From Gibbula magus (Eukaryota > Mollusca > Gastropoda > Trochida > Trochidae), in NCBI GenBank assembly GCA_936450465.1, contig OW388300.1:20585232-20649231 (forward strand): a DNA stretch of 64,000 bases. Reading direction: 5' to 3'. Of this stretch, positions 1 through 12,900 are shown piece by piece. The stretch's first letter is position 1. Each line of letters begins with the position of its first letter. Under the pieces are notes generated by a model. It worked only from the letters and a program-made list of their open reading frames with translations, did not search any database and had not been told where the DNA came from. The position numbers were made by a program, and so were the translations under genes.

Positions 1-2
1 AT

Positions 3-214
3 AATATACGTAAAAAATATATTAAAGAATTCTATTTTGTCCATCCATCAATTGATAAATTTTCTTCTTTATTGAATTGTTCAAATGAAAATGTAATTAA
101 AAATGTTACAGTTTTTCTCCACAAAGCTCTTATGTTACACAGTACATACATGCGAAATGTACTACATGTATGGGCATGTGGCCTTCTAAGTACCGAAATA
201 AAGATTGATTGATT
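3..214 (+). mobile_element. LINE 3' terminal fragment (5'-truncated)
   Basis: In frame from base 3 the plus strand reads a typical LINE C-terminus (NIRKKYIKEF, then FLHKALMLHS), resembling the end of the larger LINE at 2162-4504 (LRSKYLKRFY). It runs into a stop formed by the tail. The 3' end has a short GGGCATGTGGCC hairpin-like motif, then AATAAAGATTGATTGATTGA, a short tandem ATTG tail of the kind many CR1/jockey-like LINEs use instead of poly(A). The upstream part lies outside the window, so total length is unknown. Confidence 0.72.
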
Positions 215-470
215 GAGCAGAGTTAAAAAATGTATATGTTGCAATCCAGTTCTATCATTGTACCTTCTGTTAAATGGATGAACCCCCGGGAAACTCCCCC
301 AACCCCTTTACAACATGTATCCCCACATAAAAAATCATGGATCCGCCTAAAAGGGCGTACTTAAATACTTATTTTAAACAGTAAAATGTGTTACACCCAG
401 TTCAAACATTGCCCTTATCATAAGGTGAAATGGGTGAAGTAATGAACATGCCATAAGGGAGTTGTATAAT
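215..470. other. no recognised feature
   Basis: AT-rich sequence between the LINE tail and an inverted-repeat element. No coding frame, RNA or repeat recognised. Confidence 0.5.
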
Positions 471-1975
471 CACTTTCTACGAGGAAATCAATACTAGACG
501 ATCAATACAGGGGGTGATCAGTCATAACGTACGCTATTTCGGACACAAGCAAATTGGGAAGCTCTGTAAGAGTCGAGTTTGTCAAATGAAAGATATCATT
601 CCAGACAGGGCTTCAGAAGCCACAAATTAGAAGCAAGTTGACACAGTGCATTCGGATATATGGACTTCAATAGTTTGACGGAACGTTTCCATTTATAGAG
701 GATTCCCTATTAAACTTGACGTAAGGTTATCTTAAAGAGAAAGTCCGGAAACTTTTTATTGAAATGTGATATCCACCAAACTCACAATATTAATATATTA
801 ATGTTTGGATGATTTGCTAAAACTGGGTTTGCATGTAGCTGTTTCTGTATACCCTCAGGTCAACGGCTTAATCACTATTCACAATTGGAAATTTAAGACT
901 CATTCAAATAAGTTAAAATGTACATATTGATTCATAAAATGTCAGCATTTAAGGAAAGTTAGTTTAAAGGGAGAGTACATATGTCAATGAAATGTATTTG
1001 AAAAATAATGTCACCAATAGTAAAACACCCTTTTCTCTTCAGAAAAACAAGTTAAAGAACGAGTGTACATGGTTCCTTAAAGCCATCGGAATCGTTTTTG
1101 TCACTCGAAATAATGAAATGTGTTCACAATTAAATGGCGGCCATGCAATGTTTGCTTTATACACAACACCGTTATTACCACAACGGATAATTGGTTTGTG
1201 TAATTAGATGTTTTGCCCTCTTAAGTAAATATAAATCACATCAACTATCATTATAAATTGGAAATGGGAAAAACTATAATTTGCCAAAAACGTGATACTG
1301 CCCCTTTAAATGGAAGACACTTTTTAGATAAATCTAATTTTTTAATTTGTGTTTAAAAACAAGTATAGATAAAGTTAGAGCATAGTTCTCTCAAGGCCCT
1401 GATGTACGAGAGTCTCCAGAGCCTACAGGCGAGGGTTTACAAAAAAAATAAGATGGTACATCAGACAACCAAAACCCTGATATGTTTGTAAAATAAAGTT
1501 GTAAAAAAATATTAAATTTTATCTAAATTCATCAACTAGATAGGAATTTAGAAACATTTAAAACTTCAATGTTACCATGGACATATATGTCCGAACAGCA
1601 GAAATGTATCAGATTGAATTATCCCATAAAATCAGTAAACATTTCAAGAGGATTGAATTCAACGTACCATTAAACTACGCCGCCAATTCTTAAATGCAGC
1701 ATAACCTTGTGTCAAGTTTAATTGAGAATCCTATATTTATAGAATGTTCAAGTCAAAATGTTGACGTGTATATATCCGATAGCACGTTATGAACTCACTC
1801 CAGATTTGTAATTTCCAAAGCCCTGTCTGGGCCGATGCACTTCAGTTGACAAACCCGTCTACTTCAAAGCTTCAAAACTGTTGGTGTCCGAAATTGCTGA
1901 TGTTAAGATTGATCACCTGTTTAAGAGACTATTGGATTTGGGGGACTGACCTCTCATTGATACAGAAGCGGACCT
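470..1975. repeat. inverted-repeat element with arms of about 320 bp
   Basis: The left arm (about 470-790) is the reverse complement, with divergence, of the right arm (about 1640-1975). Shared landmarks are CAACCTTGTGTCAAGTTTAA-like, CCATATATCCGA-like, AAGCCCTGTCTGG and GTGTCCGAAAT. A third diverged single-arm copy is near 45850-46075. The centre carries an unrelated TTAA-flanked MITE. No transposase frame is visible. It is most simply a non-autonomous DNA transposon or an inverted pair of one interspersed repeat; which is not settled. Confidence 0.55.
968..1305 (+). mobile_element. TTAA-flanked MITE, copy A
   Basis: About 338 bp between TTAA (964-967) and TTAA (1306-1309). The right end reads CGTGATACTGCCCCT; the left terminus has decayed to AGGGAGAGTACA. 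The interior (AAATGTATTTGAAAAATAAT, GAGTGTACATGGTTCC, ATGGCGGCCATGCAA) matches the copies at 48261, 56124 and 56484. The TTAA duplication and AGGG start fit a Kolobok-type non-autonomous element; piggyBac-type is an alternative. The small open frame inside is not coding. Confidence 0.8.
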
Positions 1976-2161
1976 CCTTTCACAATATATCGTTAAAGAG
2001 ACTGTAGCACGTTCTTACTGAAATAAAGTGCTCCCATGAAGAGTAATATATGTGTTACCAATGGTTAAATGAATTCTCCTCATTCAATAAAAAGAGTTCT
2101 AAAACGAATGTCCATGGGATTTAACCTCACTGTGCCCCCTGGCTATGGCGTGTAGGTGTGA

Positions 2162-4504
2162 CCTGTACAAACTTCTGGACAATTCGAAAGAACGGATTTC
2201 AACAAATGGTTCGATAACGAATGTTACACTCTGAGACAACAATTTAAACTAGCCAAGAAATACTACAAGAAATCACCAGGTACATCTCAAAGACAACATG
2301 TACTTCAGTGTAGAAAACTCTATAAACAGAACCTACGAAAAAAGATAAGACTTTACAAACAAAAGTCAGCTAAAGAACTAAAAAAACTAAAAGGAAAATC
2401 GCCCAAAGAGTTCTGGAAACGGTTTAACAAAAATAAGAACAAAAACAATATTGATGGGGAAGATTTGGACTTAAATGACTTTTTCGAACATTTCAAGAAA
2501 ATTCATACAGATATCGACTTCGTAAATCAAAGTGTTGAAGAAGAACTGTCGCACTTGGAAACTACTGATGATAACACAAATGAAGTGCTTGACAAACCCA
2601 TCTCCTTTGACGAAATTATAAATGCACTTAAACAAATGAAAAAAGGAAAAGCCCCCGGAGAGGACGGAATTCTTGTAGAATATCTGGACTCGATAATGGA
2701 CATCTTCGGCCAAGATATCACCACCTTGTTTAATAAGATATTTGACTCTGGATACTTCCCTTCTGTGTGGACTGTTGGACAAATCATACCAATACACAAA
2801 AAAGGAAGTCAAACGGACACAAACAATTATCGAGGGATAACTCTTCTCAGCAATTTTGGGAAGCTATTTTCAAAGATTTTGAATATAAGGCTTAACGAAG
2901 TTGTTTTGGAAAATAATCTTATTTCAGATGCACAGTTTGGATTAAAAAAGAAACATAGCACTATTGATTCAATATTTGTTTTACAGTCACTAATTGAAAA
3001 AAGTTTGAAAGACAATGGGAAACTATTTTGTGCATTTATAGACTACGAAAAAGCTTTTGATAGCGTCTACAGAAATGGATTGTGGCTGAAACTCTACAAG
3101 CTCGGTATAAACGGTAAAGTGACTAACATATGCCGGTCCATGTACGAAAGTGTAAAATCCAGTGTCAAACTACGAGATAAAACAAGTCCCACATTCAATT
3201 ACAATATAGGATTAAGACAAGGTGAGATCCTATCCCCACTCCTTTTCTCACTTTTTATTGAAGATTTGGAACAACAACTATCAGGAGAAACAAACGCTGG
3301 GATCAACATAGATGACCTTATGCTTTATCTTCTACTTTTCGCTGATGACATGGTTTTATTCAGCGAAACACCAGATGGATTACAGAACTGTTTGAATAAT
3401 CTTGATTCATATTGTGACTACTGGGGTCTCACGGTCAACATAAACAAGACCAAAATAGTGGTTTTCCGGAAGTCTAATTTACCTACCAACTTTAATTTCA
3501 TCTATAATGGACAAATTTTGGAACTCCAGAATGAATTTAACTATCTTGGTCTGCTTATGTCATCGAACGGGAAATATACGAAAGCAATAAACCCCCTTGC
3601 AGACAAAGGTACAAAAACAGCGAACGCTCTTTTGTATGATATCAGAAAGAATAACCTGGATATTCAGACTTCAGTTGAACTCTTCGACTCCTGTGTAGCT
3701 CCTGTCCTTAATTACGGAAGTGAAGTATGGGGTTATGCTAAAGCAGAGAAAATAGAGAGAATTCACCGGAAATTTCTAAAACAACTTTTATCAGTGAAAG
3801 AGAGTACAAATAACATTAAAATATATGGAGAGCTCGGCCGTTTCCCTTTGTATATCAACAGACAAGTAGACATGGTGAAATATTGGCTAAAAGTGGTTTC
3901 CTCAGAGAACTGTATTTTACAAACGATATTAGGGTTTATGACACAAAACTCCTCAACTTGGATCCGAGAAATAAAGCATATTTTGGAAACAAACGGATTT
4001 GGGTATATATGGATGAACCCCACTCTCACCACCCCCAGGGAGTTTACCCCCGTGCTCAGACGAAGGCTAGAGGACAACTTCATTACTGCATGGCAGTCAA
4101 ACCTAAATAACTCTTCCCCGCTCTACCTATATAAAGAATATAAGATACAATTTAAACTAGAGGATTATATTAAGAAGATCAACAACGCAAACCACAGAAA
4201 AGCTCTATGCAAACTACGTTTATCGTCTCACTTGCTCTACATAGAGACCGGCCGCCATGGAAGTAACCGGGTACCCCGCAATGAGCGCGTGTGCACGCTG
4301 TGTAGCTGTATGGAATTAGAAGACGAATTCCATTTCATACTCGTTTGCCCAAAATATGCGGAGCTCCGTAGCAAATATCTAAAAAGATTCTACATCACCA
4401 AACCTTCATACTACAAGTTCATACTTCTCATGCAAACTGTTAATGTTACAGAAATGAAAATGTTAGCAAAATATTGTTTTGAAGCATTTAAAACCCGTAA
4501 CTAA
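2162..4504 (+). CDS. LINE reverse transcriptase ORF, 5'-truncated
   Basis: The frame is open from the codon after the TGA at 2159 to the TAA at 4502-4504, 780 codons without a stop. There is no convincing start because the N-terminal endonuclease domain is missing. The first 100 residues are the lysine-rich linker after the endonuclease (SPKEFWKRFN). Numbered from 2465, the RT motifs follow in order: KAPGEDGI (62-69), NNYRGITLLS (120-129), FIDYEKAFD with catalytic D183 (181-189), GLRQGEILSPLL (249-260), LFADDMVLFSE with catalytic D294/D295 (291-301), and the thumb-side FNYLGLLMS. The C-terminus has a Cys/His knuckle, CTLCSC followed by EFHFILVCP, and no RNase H. The RT core looks intact, so this is a fairly young copy. 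It belongs to the jockey/CR1-like group of non-LTR elements; I do not assign a clade. The stub at 3-214 and the split LINE at 5249/43300 are relatives. Confidence 0.9.
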   Translation, partial: PVQTSGQFERTDFNKWFDNECYTLRQQFKLAKKYYKKSPGTSQRQHVLQCRKLYKQNLRKKIRLYKQKSAKELKKLKGKSPKEFWKRFNKNKNKNNIDGEDLDLNDFFEHFKKIHTDIDFVNQSVEEELSHLETTDDNTNEVLDKPISFDEIINALKQMKKGKAPGEDGILVEYLDSIMDIFGQDITTLFNKIFDSGYFPSVWTVGQIIPIHKKGSQTDTNNYRGITLLSNFGKLFSKILNIRLNEVVLENNLISDAQFGLKKKHSTIDSIFVLQSLIEKSLKDNGKLFCAFIDYEKAFDSVYRNGLWLKLYKLGINGKVTNICRSMYESVKSSVKLRDKTSPTFNYNIGLRQGEILSPLLFSLFIEDLEQQLSGETNAGINIDDLMLYLLLFADDMVLFSETPDGLQNCLNNLDSYCDYWGLTVNINKTKIVVFRKSNLPTNFNFIYNGQILELQNEFNYLGLLMSSNGKYTKAINPLADKGTKTANALLYDIRKNNLDIQTSVELFDSCVAPVLNYGSEVWGYAKAEKIERIHRKFLKQLLSVKESTNNIKIYGELGRFPLYINRQVDMVKYWLKVVSSENCILQTILGFMTQNSSTWIREIKHILETNGFGYIWMNPTLTTPREFTPVLRRRLEDNFITAWQSNLNNSSPLYLYKEYKIQFKLEDYIKKINNANHRKALCKLRLSSHLLYIETGRHGSNRVPRNERVCTLCSCMELEDEFHFILVCPKYAELRSKYLKRFYITKPSYYKFILLMQTVNVTEMKMLAKYCFEAFKTRN

Positions 4505-4606
4505 CTAACTATCTCACTGTACATCCTCCCCCCACCTTTCATTACAAATGTATGTGTAATGGCCAGAGGCCAACATGGTCTCTGCTAATAAAGGTATCTG
4601 TCTGTC
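2162..4606 (+). mobile_element. 5'-truncated non-LTR retrotransposon (LINE)
   Basis: Covers the RT reading frame plus a short 3' UTR of about 100 bp. The UTR ends in GGCCAGAGGCCAACATGG and AATAAAGGTATCTGTCTGTC, that is, the GGCC hairpin plus AATAAA-like tail plus short tandem repeat seen at the other LINE ends here. The 5' junction is approximate, and I found no clear target-site duplication. Confidence 0.8.
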
Positions 4607-4819
4607 ACCCGTAGTTAACTAGGTAACAATGGACGGGATTACAAGTAAGGTATCTGTTCTTAATTTTATTACTGCATATAGTTCACATACATTATCACAT
4701 ATCATTATACTACGATACATTTTAATGAACAGAATACATATTTTCAACAATAAATAAAATAGACATTTAATTTCCACATTTTCATATGATTCACAAACAT
4801 TTACACCAACATTACACAT
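4607..4819. other. AT-rich flank, no recognised feature
   Basis: AT-rich sequence between the LINE tail and the transposase fragment. It may be the 3' UTR side of the minus-strand MULE fragment. Confidence 0.4.
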
Positions 4820-5161
4820 TTACACCGCATTCTGTGCTGCCACGTCGAAGTCAGTAACCATAACCTGAGAGGCTATTGGAAAGTTGTTCTCGTCAGCCTT
4901 GTCCGTCAGGGTCTTGAAGAAGTGTTTGTAGGTAGACCTCTTCTTGTAGGGCAGCAAAGCATATATAGAATATTTCTGCACACATGTCTCCTGATATCAT
5001 CACCATGTTACATGTGTTGATGGTAGCTGGACAGTCTTTCATGCAGCAACGCCATCGTTGGGGTTAGTGTTCTTCTTTCTAAATCGATGACCACGAAATT
5101 CACGATTCTGACTTCCTTGAGAGTTGGTAACCAATCGTACATTTACTTGAATATTATCCAT
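4820..5161 (-). pseudogene. FLYWCH zinc finger + MULE transposase, internally deleted fragment
   Basis: On the minus strand an ATG at 5161 opens MDNIQVNVRLVTNSQGSQ and then FRGHRFRKKN, the start of a FLYWCH finger. After a +1 frame change the finger continues as RWRCCMKDCPATINT, with the WxC...CPATI core. Shortly after, in another frame, comes YALLPYKKRSTYKHFF and then VMVTDFDVAAQNAV followed by TAA. That is the conserved MULE transposase segment (YALLP...TY..F...MTDFE.A..NA). FLYWCH followed by a MULE core is the normal order in FLYWCH-bearing Mutator-like transposases, but here about 150-200 intervening residues are missing and at least two frame breaks exist. It is a dead or non-autonomous derivative. 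No terminal inverted repeats were identified. Confidence 0.78.
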
Positions 5162-5248
5162 GGAATGACAGGTGTTACCATTTATAAGGATTCAGATGAC
5201 ATGTATCACTTTAAGTATGAACTTCAATCATTAAATTTACTTACACGA

Positions 5249-5668
5249 TAAAGAAGAAAAAGAAGAAGAAGAAAATTATTTTATTTGTGTGTCACCAGGT
5301 TGTACAATAAACGATGGAGCAGTGATAATACAGATAAAAGTACACCTGCCGGCCTCATAAGGCCTACGAGACACATAATATACATAATACACATAATATA
5401 CATAATATATTAAAATACGTAACAATAATAGATTAAAATATAAAATATAGGACAAAACGTGTGTGCTGAGGGGTTTTCGCCGCTTAAACATTCGTAGTAA
5501 TAGTACGGCTAATGGTTTAGATACATCAGATGACATTATTAGGTTAAATTGGTCTACAATAGGTAACTGTGGGAAAGAGGGATAAATGGTTTTCATATAA
5601 TTAATAAAATCATACCTAAGGTCGGAATATGTTTCACAACCAAGTAAAAAGTGCACCTCATCCTCTAT
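5249..5668 (-). mobile_element. LINE 3' half, downstream part of a LINE split by the 37-kb element
   Basis: Minus-strand coding continues from the insertion point as EDEVHFLLGCETYSDLRYDF and ends in LLRMFKRRKP, the usual LINE C-terminal Cys/His and helix region. The 3' UTR contains paired AGGCCTTATGAGGCC and ends in AATAAAATAATTTTC plus a TTC-rich tail near 5249. Read across 5668 it is joined to unrelated sequence. Its missing upstream half is at 42806-43300 on the same strand: CKYCTNGHI there joins EDEVHFLLGC here in frame. Confidence 0.88.
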
Positions 5669-5695
5669 ATATCGAGCCCCTAAGGTGACATTTCA
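5665..5695 (+). repeat. left TIR and target duplication of the 37-kb element
   Basis: CTAT (target copy) is followed by ATATCGAGCCC and AGGTGACATTT. It is the mirror of 42779-42809. Confidence 0.8.
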
Positions 5696-5699
5696 ATAT

Positions 5700-6605
<906 letters not shown>

Positions 6606-6950
6606 AAAAGGAGATAGAGATAAAGTGAATATTAAATATTAGCTGGACAGTAGTTTTGCATATTTGCAAAGAGTACTTAATTAAACCTAGACCATCCTAG
6701 ATAAGTTTAAAAGCTGATTGTAAATCCTAGAAACGATGTAAATACCACACCAAGGAATGTTTTTTTGTTAAGAATTAAACGAACACAATACCTTTGCCTG
6801 AACGAATTTAACAACATGATCCTAACGTTTAAATATACAGTCAAGCTTTCAACAAATAGGGGAAGTAGTTGTCTGTTTTCATCAATCTTTTTGCAGGTTT
6901 TTGAATTGTGAATTGGGATGAGTGATCTACACACGGTTTGGTATTACAAT
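6606..6950. other. AT-rich spacer before the left array
   Basis: No coding or repeat signal recognised; the minisatellite begins just after. Confidence 0.4.
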
Positions 6951-9900
6951 TGAAACACTGTTCTACAACTTTATCCAAGTTCTCAACATTTAAAACCGAA
7001 TAGACATGTCATGTCGTTCACCATTCCAACATTCCAACTCATTCCATGTTCTCAGTATCAACAAAACATTTCGATACCTCGTTCAAAGTTTTCAACATTT
7101 ACAATGCAGTTTTACAACTCGATTGAAATTCCCAACATTTGCCAAACGAATATATTAAACGAATATCATTAAACGTTCTCAAGATCATCAACACAATGCC
7201 AAAACTTAATACACGTTCTAAACAACGCAGTTCTGAAACTAATTACACGTTCTACAATTTGAACCACGTTCTCAATATCTACAACTCAAAATACAAATCG
7301 TTTCAACGTTATCGACATCTACAATACAGTTCTACAACTCAGTCCAAGATCCCAAAACTAACAACAGAGTTTTACAACTCGATCGATATTTTCAACATTT
7401 ATTAAACCAATAAACAACTAATTGTTCGATTTAAACATCTACTACACTATCCCCGAATCTGATCCACATTCTCAACCTTTACAGTACAGTTCTACAACTC
7501 ATTCCACGCTCTCAACAAGTACACACTTCGTTTATATGTACAACGTTATATAAAAAAAATAGTCATTTCAACGTTCTCAACGTCTAAAAGGCAACTATAC
7601 AACGTAGTAAACGTTATCAATATCTACAATAAAGTTCTACAGCTCGGTCGACTTACTCAACCTTTACAACACAGTTCAGTAACTAGTTCCACTTGCGCAA
7701 CACCTGAAAAAAGTTCTACAACGCGATCCCCGTTATCAACATCTACAAAACAATTCGAAAAGTCACTCCACTTTCTCAACATCTTTAACACTGTTTACAA
7801 GCCATTGCATGTTCTCAACATATCCAACATCTACATCCTAGTCAAGGTTCTTAACATCTACAGAACACTTCGACAATCATTCAAAATTCTCGAGAAGTCG
7901 TCCCACGTTTTCAAAATATATAACACAGTTCTCCAACTCAGTCAAATTTCCAATATCCAAAACACAGTTCTACAACTTAATCAACGTCCTACATCACAGT
8001 TCTCGAACTCAGTTCTCGGCATCTAAAACAAAAGTGTACCACACAGTCCAATTTCCAATATCTACTAAAACTCCATTAATTCCTCAAATTCTAAAACATA
8101 CTTATACAATCCCAATTTACAACACAGTTTAAAAACTCAAGTTTTCAATATCTACAGCACAATTTTACAAATCTTTCAAAGTTCTCATCAGCTGTAAAAC
8201 ATTTACATTCATAACTCTAATCATAACATAATCTACATTCTCAACATTTAAAACACTATTCTGTAACATTCTCAACCAACAAATAAAACAAAGTTCCACA
8301 ACTCGATACACACCTGTAACAATATTCTTCAACTTGATAAACGTTATCAACAACACCGTTCTACATTTCGACCAATTTTATGAAAATTGACTTGTTAAAC
8401 GTTTTCCAACTCAGTCCTTGTTCTCAAAAACTAAATCACAGTTCTTCAACTCAGTCAACGTTCTCAATAACTAAAACACGTTTCTACAACTCGATACACG
8501 TTCTCAACATCTAAAACACCGTTTTACACATCAGTCTAAGTTCTCAACATCTAAAACACAGTTTCCCGTTCTCAACATCTAAAACACGGTTCTACAACTC
8601 TATACACGTTCTCAACATCTCAAACACGTTTCTAGAACTCGATACACGGTCTCAACAACTAAAACACACTTCTACAACTCGATCCACGTTCTTAAGATCT
8701 ACAACACAGTTATACAACTCGATTCAAAAAGTGTTTAGAGTGGTTTGAGGCCAAATTCATGGGGAAAATGGATTTCACACAAAATGACGTACCCCCCCCC
8801 CCCCCCCCCCCCCCCCCCCAACTCGGAGGGGGGTACGTCATTTTTCAATTTCTTTTTAAAAAATTCAAAATAAAGGCTTCTTCTGGAAAAGACATTTATC
8901 AGTGTGTTTCTAATGTTTTAAAAGTGTTTAGAGTGGTTTGAGGCCAATTTCATGGGGAAAATGGATTTCACCTCAGTCCAATTACTCAACATCTACAACA
9001 TAATTTTACAACTCGATTCACGTTCAAAACATCTGCAACACAATTATACAACTCGATTCACTTTCGCAAAGTTTACAATGCAATTCAACCACTCAGCCCA
9101 CGTTCTCAACATCTAAAACACAGTTGTGCAACTCAGTCCACGTTCTCAACATCTAAAACACAGTTCTACAACTCAGTCCACGTTCTCAACAACTAAATCA
9201 CAGTTGTACAATTCAGTCCACGTTCTCAACATCTAAAACACAGTTCTACAACTCAGTCCACGTTCTCAACAACTAAAACACAGTTCTACAACTCAGTGCA
9301 CATTCTCAACATCTAAAACACAGTTCTACAACTCAGTCCACGTTCTCAACAACTAAAACACAGTTCTACAACTCAGTGCACATTCTCAACATCTAAAACA
9401 CAGTTGTACAACTCAGTCCACGTTCTCAACATCTAAATCACAGTTGTACACCTCAGTGCACATTCTCAACATCTAAAACACAGTTGTACAACTCAGTCCA
9501 CGTTCTCAACATCTAAAACACAGTTGTACACCTCAGTCCACGTTCTCAACATCTAAATCACAGTTGTACAACTCAGTCCACGTTCTCAACATCTAAATCA
9601 CAGTTGTACACCTCAGTCCACGTTCTCAACATCTAAATCACAGTTGTACACCTCAGTCCACGTTCTCAACATCTAAATCACAGTTGTACACCTCAGTCCA
9701 CGTTCTCAACATCTAAATCACAGTTGTACACCTCAGTCCACGTTCTCAACATCTAAATCACAGTTGTACAACTCGGTCCACGTTCTCAACAACTAAAACA
9801 CAGTTGTACAACTCAGTCCACGTTCTCAACATCTAAATCACATTTGTACACCTCAGTCCACGTTCTCAACATCTAAATCACAGTTGTACAACTCAGTCCA

Positions 9901-12900
9901 CGTTCTCAACATCTGAATCACAGTTGTACAACTCAGTCCACGTTCTCAACATCTAAATCACAGTTGTACAACTCAGTCCACGTTCTCAACATCGAAATCA
10001 CAGTTGTACACCTCAGTCCACGTTCTCAACATCTAAATCACAGTTGTACAACTCGGTCCACGTTCTCAACAACTAAAACACAGTTGTACAACTCAGTCCA
10101 CGTTCTCAACATCTAAATCACAGTTGTACAACTCGGTCCACGTTCTCAACAACTAAATCACAGTTGTACAACTCAGTCCACGTTCTCAACATCTAAATCA
10201 CAGTTGTACACCTCAGTCCACGTTCTCAACATCTAAATCACAGTTGTACACCTCAGTCCACGTTCTCAACATCTAAATCACAGTTGTACACCTCAGTCCA
10301 CGTTCTCAACATCTAAATCACAGTTGTACACCTCAGTCCACGTTCACAACATCTAAATCACAGTTGTACAACTCAGTCCACGTTCTCAACATCTAAATCA
10401 CAGTTGTACACCTCAGTCCACGTTCTCAACATCTAAATCACAGTTGTACACCTCAGTCCACGTTCTCAACATCTAAATCACAGTTGTACAACTCGGTCCA
10501 CGTTCTCAACATCTAAATCACAGTTGTACACCTCAGTCCACGTTCTCAACATCTAAAACACAGTTGTACAACTCAGGTCACGTTCTCAACATCTAAAACA
10601 CAGTTGTACAACTCAGTCCACGTTCTCAACATCTAAAACACAGTTGTACAACTCAGTCCACGTTCTGAACAGTTAAAACACAGTTGTACAACTCAGTCCA
10701 CGTTCTCAATATCTAAAACACAGTTGTACACTTACGTATACGTTCACGTTCTCAACATCTAAAACACACTTCTACAACTCAGTCCACGTTCTCAACAACT
10801 GAAACACACTTCTACAACTCAGTCCACGTTCTCAACAACTAAAACACAGTTGGACAACATGATCACTGTTCTACAACTCAGTCCACATTCTCAACATCTA
10901 AAACACAGTTCTACAACTTTATCCACTTTCTCAACATCTTACACACAGTTTTACAACTTAGTTCACGTTCTCAACACATACAACACACTTCTACAACTTG
11001 ATTCACTTTCTCAACATCTAAAACACAATTCTACAACTCAGTCCGAGTTCACACGAACTGAAATAACATATTGCTCCTCTGTCCAATTTCTCAACATCTA
11101 CAACACAATTTTACAAATCAATCCGTTACGTTCTAAAACTCATCCAAGTTCTCAACATCTCATAATACAGTTCTAAAACTCAGTCCACGTTCTCAACATC
11201 TAAAACACACTTCTTCAACTCAGTCCACGTTCTCAACATCTAAAACACACTTCTTCAACTCAGTCCACATTCTCAACATCTAAAACACACTTCTACAACT
11301 CTGTCCACGTTCTCAACATCCAAAACACAGATGTACAACTCAGTCCACGTTCTCAACATCTAAAACACAGTTCCACAACTCAGTCCACGTTCTCAACATC
11401 GAAAACACAGTTGTACAATTCAGTCCACGTTCTCAACAACTAAAACACAGTTGCACAACTTAGTTGACGTTCTCAACATCTAAAACACAGTTGTATAACT
11501 CAGTCCACGTTCTCAACAACTAAAACACAGTTCTACAACTCAGTCCACGTTATCAACATCTAAACCACAGTTGTACAATTACTTATACGTTCACCTTCTC
11601 AACAACTAAAACACAGTTCTACAACTCAGTCCACGTTCTCAACAACTAAAACACAGTTCTACAACTCAGTCCACGTTCTCAATAACTAAAACACAGTTCC
11701 ACAACTTAGTCCACGTTCTCAACATCTAAACCACAGTTGTACAATTACGTATACGTTCACGTTCTCAACATCTAAAACACAGTTATACAACACAGTTCAC
11801 GTTCTCAACAACCAAAACACAGTTCCACAACTCAGTTCACGTTCTCATCATCTAAAACACAGTTATACAACACAGTTCACGTTCTCAACATCTAAAACAC
11901 AGTTCTACAACTCAGTTCACGTTCTCAACATCTGAAACACAGTTCTACAACTCAGTTCACGTTCTCAACATCTAAAACACAGTTCTACAACTCAGTCCAC
12001 GTTCTCAACAACTGAAACACACTTCTACAACTCAGTCCACGTTCTCATCATCTAAAACGCAGTTATACAACACAGTTCACGTTCTCAACAACCAAAACAC
12101 AGTTCAAAAACTCAGTTCACGTTCTCATCATCTAAAACACAGTTGTACAACACAGTTCACGTTCTCAACATCTAAAACACAGTTCTACAACTCAGTTCAC
12201 GTTCTCAACATCTAAAACACAGTTCTACAACTCAGTCCACGTTCTCATCATCTAAAACACAGTTATACAACACAGTTCACGTTCTCAACAACCAAAACAC
12301 AGTTCCACAACTCAGTTCACGTTCTCATCATCTAAAACACAGTTCTTCAACTCAGTTCACGTTCTTAACATCTAAAACACAGTTCTACAACTCAGTTCAC
12401 GTTCTCAACATCTAAAACACAGTTCTACAACTCAGTCCACGTTATCTTCATCTAAAACACAGTTCTACAACTCAGTTCACGTTCTCTTCATCTAAAACAC
12501 AGTTGTACAACTCAGTTCACGTTCTCAACATCTAAAACACAGTTCTACAAGTACGTATACGTTCACGTTCCCAACATATAAAACACAAATCTACAACTCA
12601 GTCCACGTTCTCAACATCTAAAACACAGTCTACAACTCAGTCCACGTTCTCAACATCTAAAACACAGTCTACAACTCAGTCCACGTTCTCAACAACTAAA
12701 ACACAGTTCTACAACTCAGTCCACGTTCTCATCATCTAAAACACAGTTATACAACACAGTTCACGTTCTCAACAACCAAAACACAGTTCCACAACTCAGT
12801 TCACGTTCTCATCATCTAAAACACAGTTCTTCAACTCAGTTCACGTTCTCAACATCTAAAACACAGTTCTACAACTCAGTTCACGTTCTCAACATCTAAA

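Noticed and set aside
10850..11176. 108-codon open frame in the left array
   Set aside because: The 40-bp repeat happens to lack stops in one frame; units elsewhere interrupt it.
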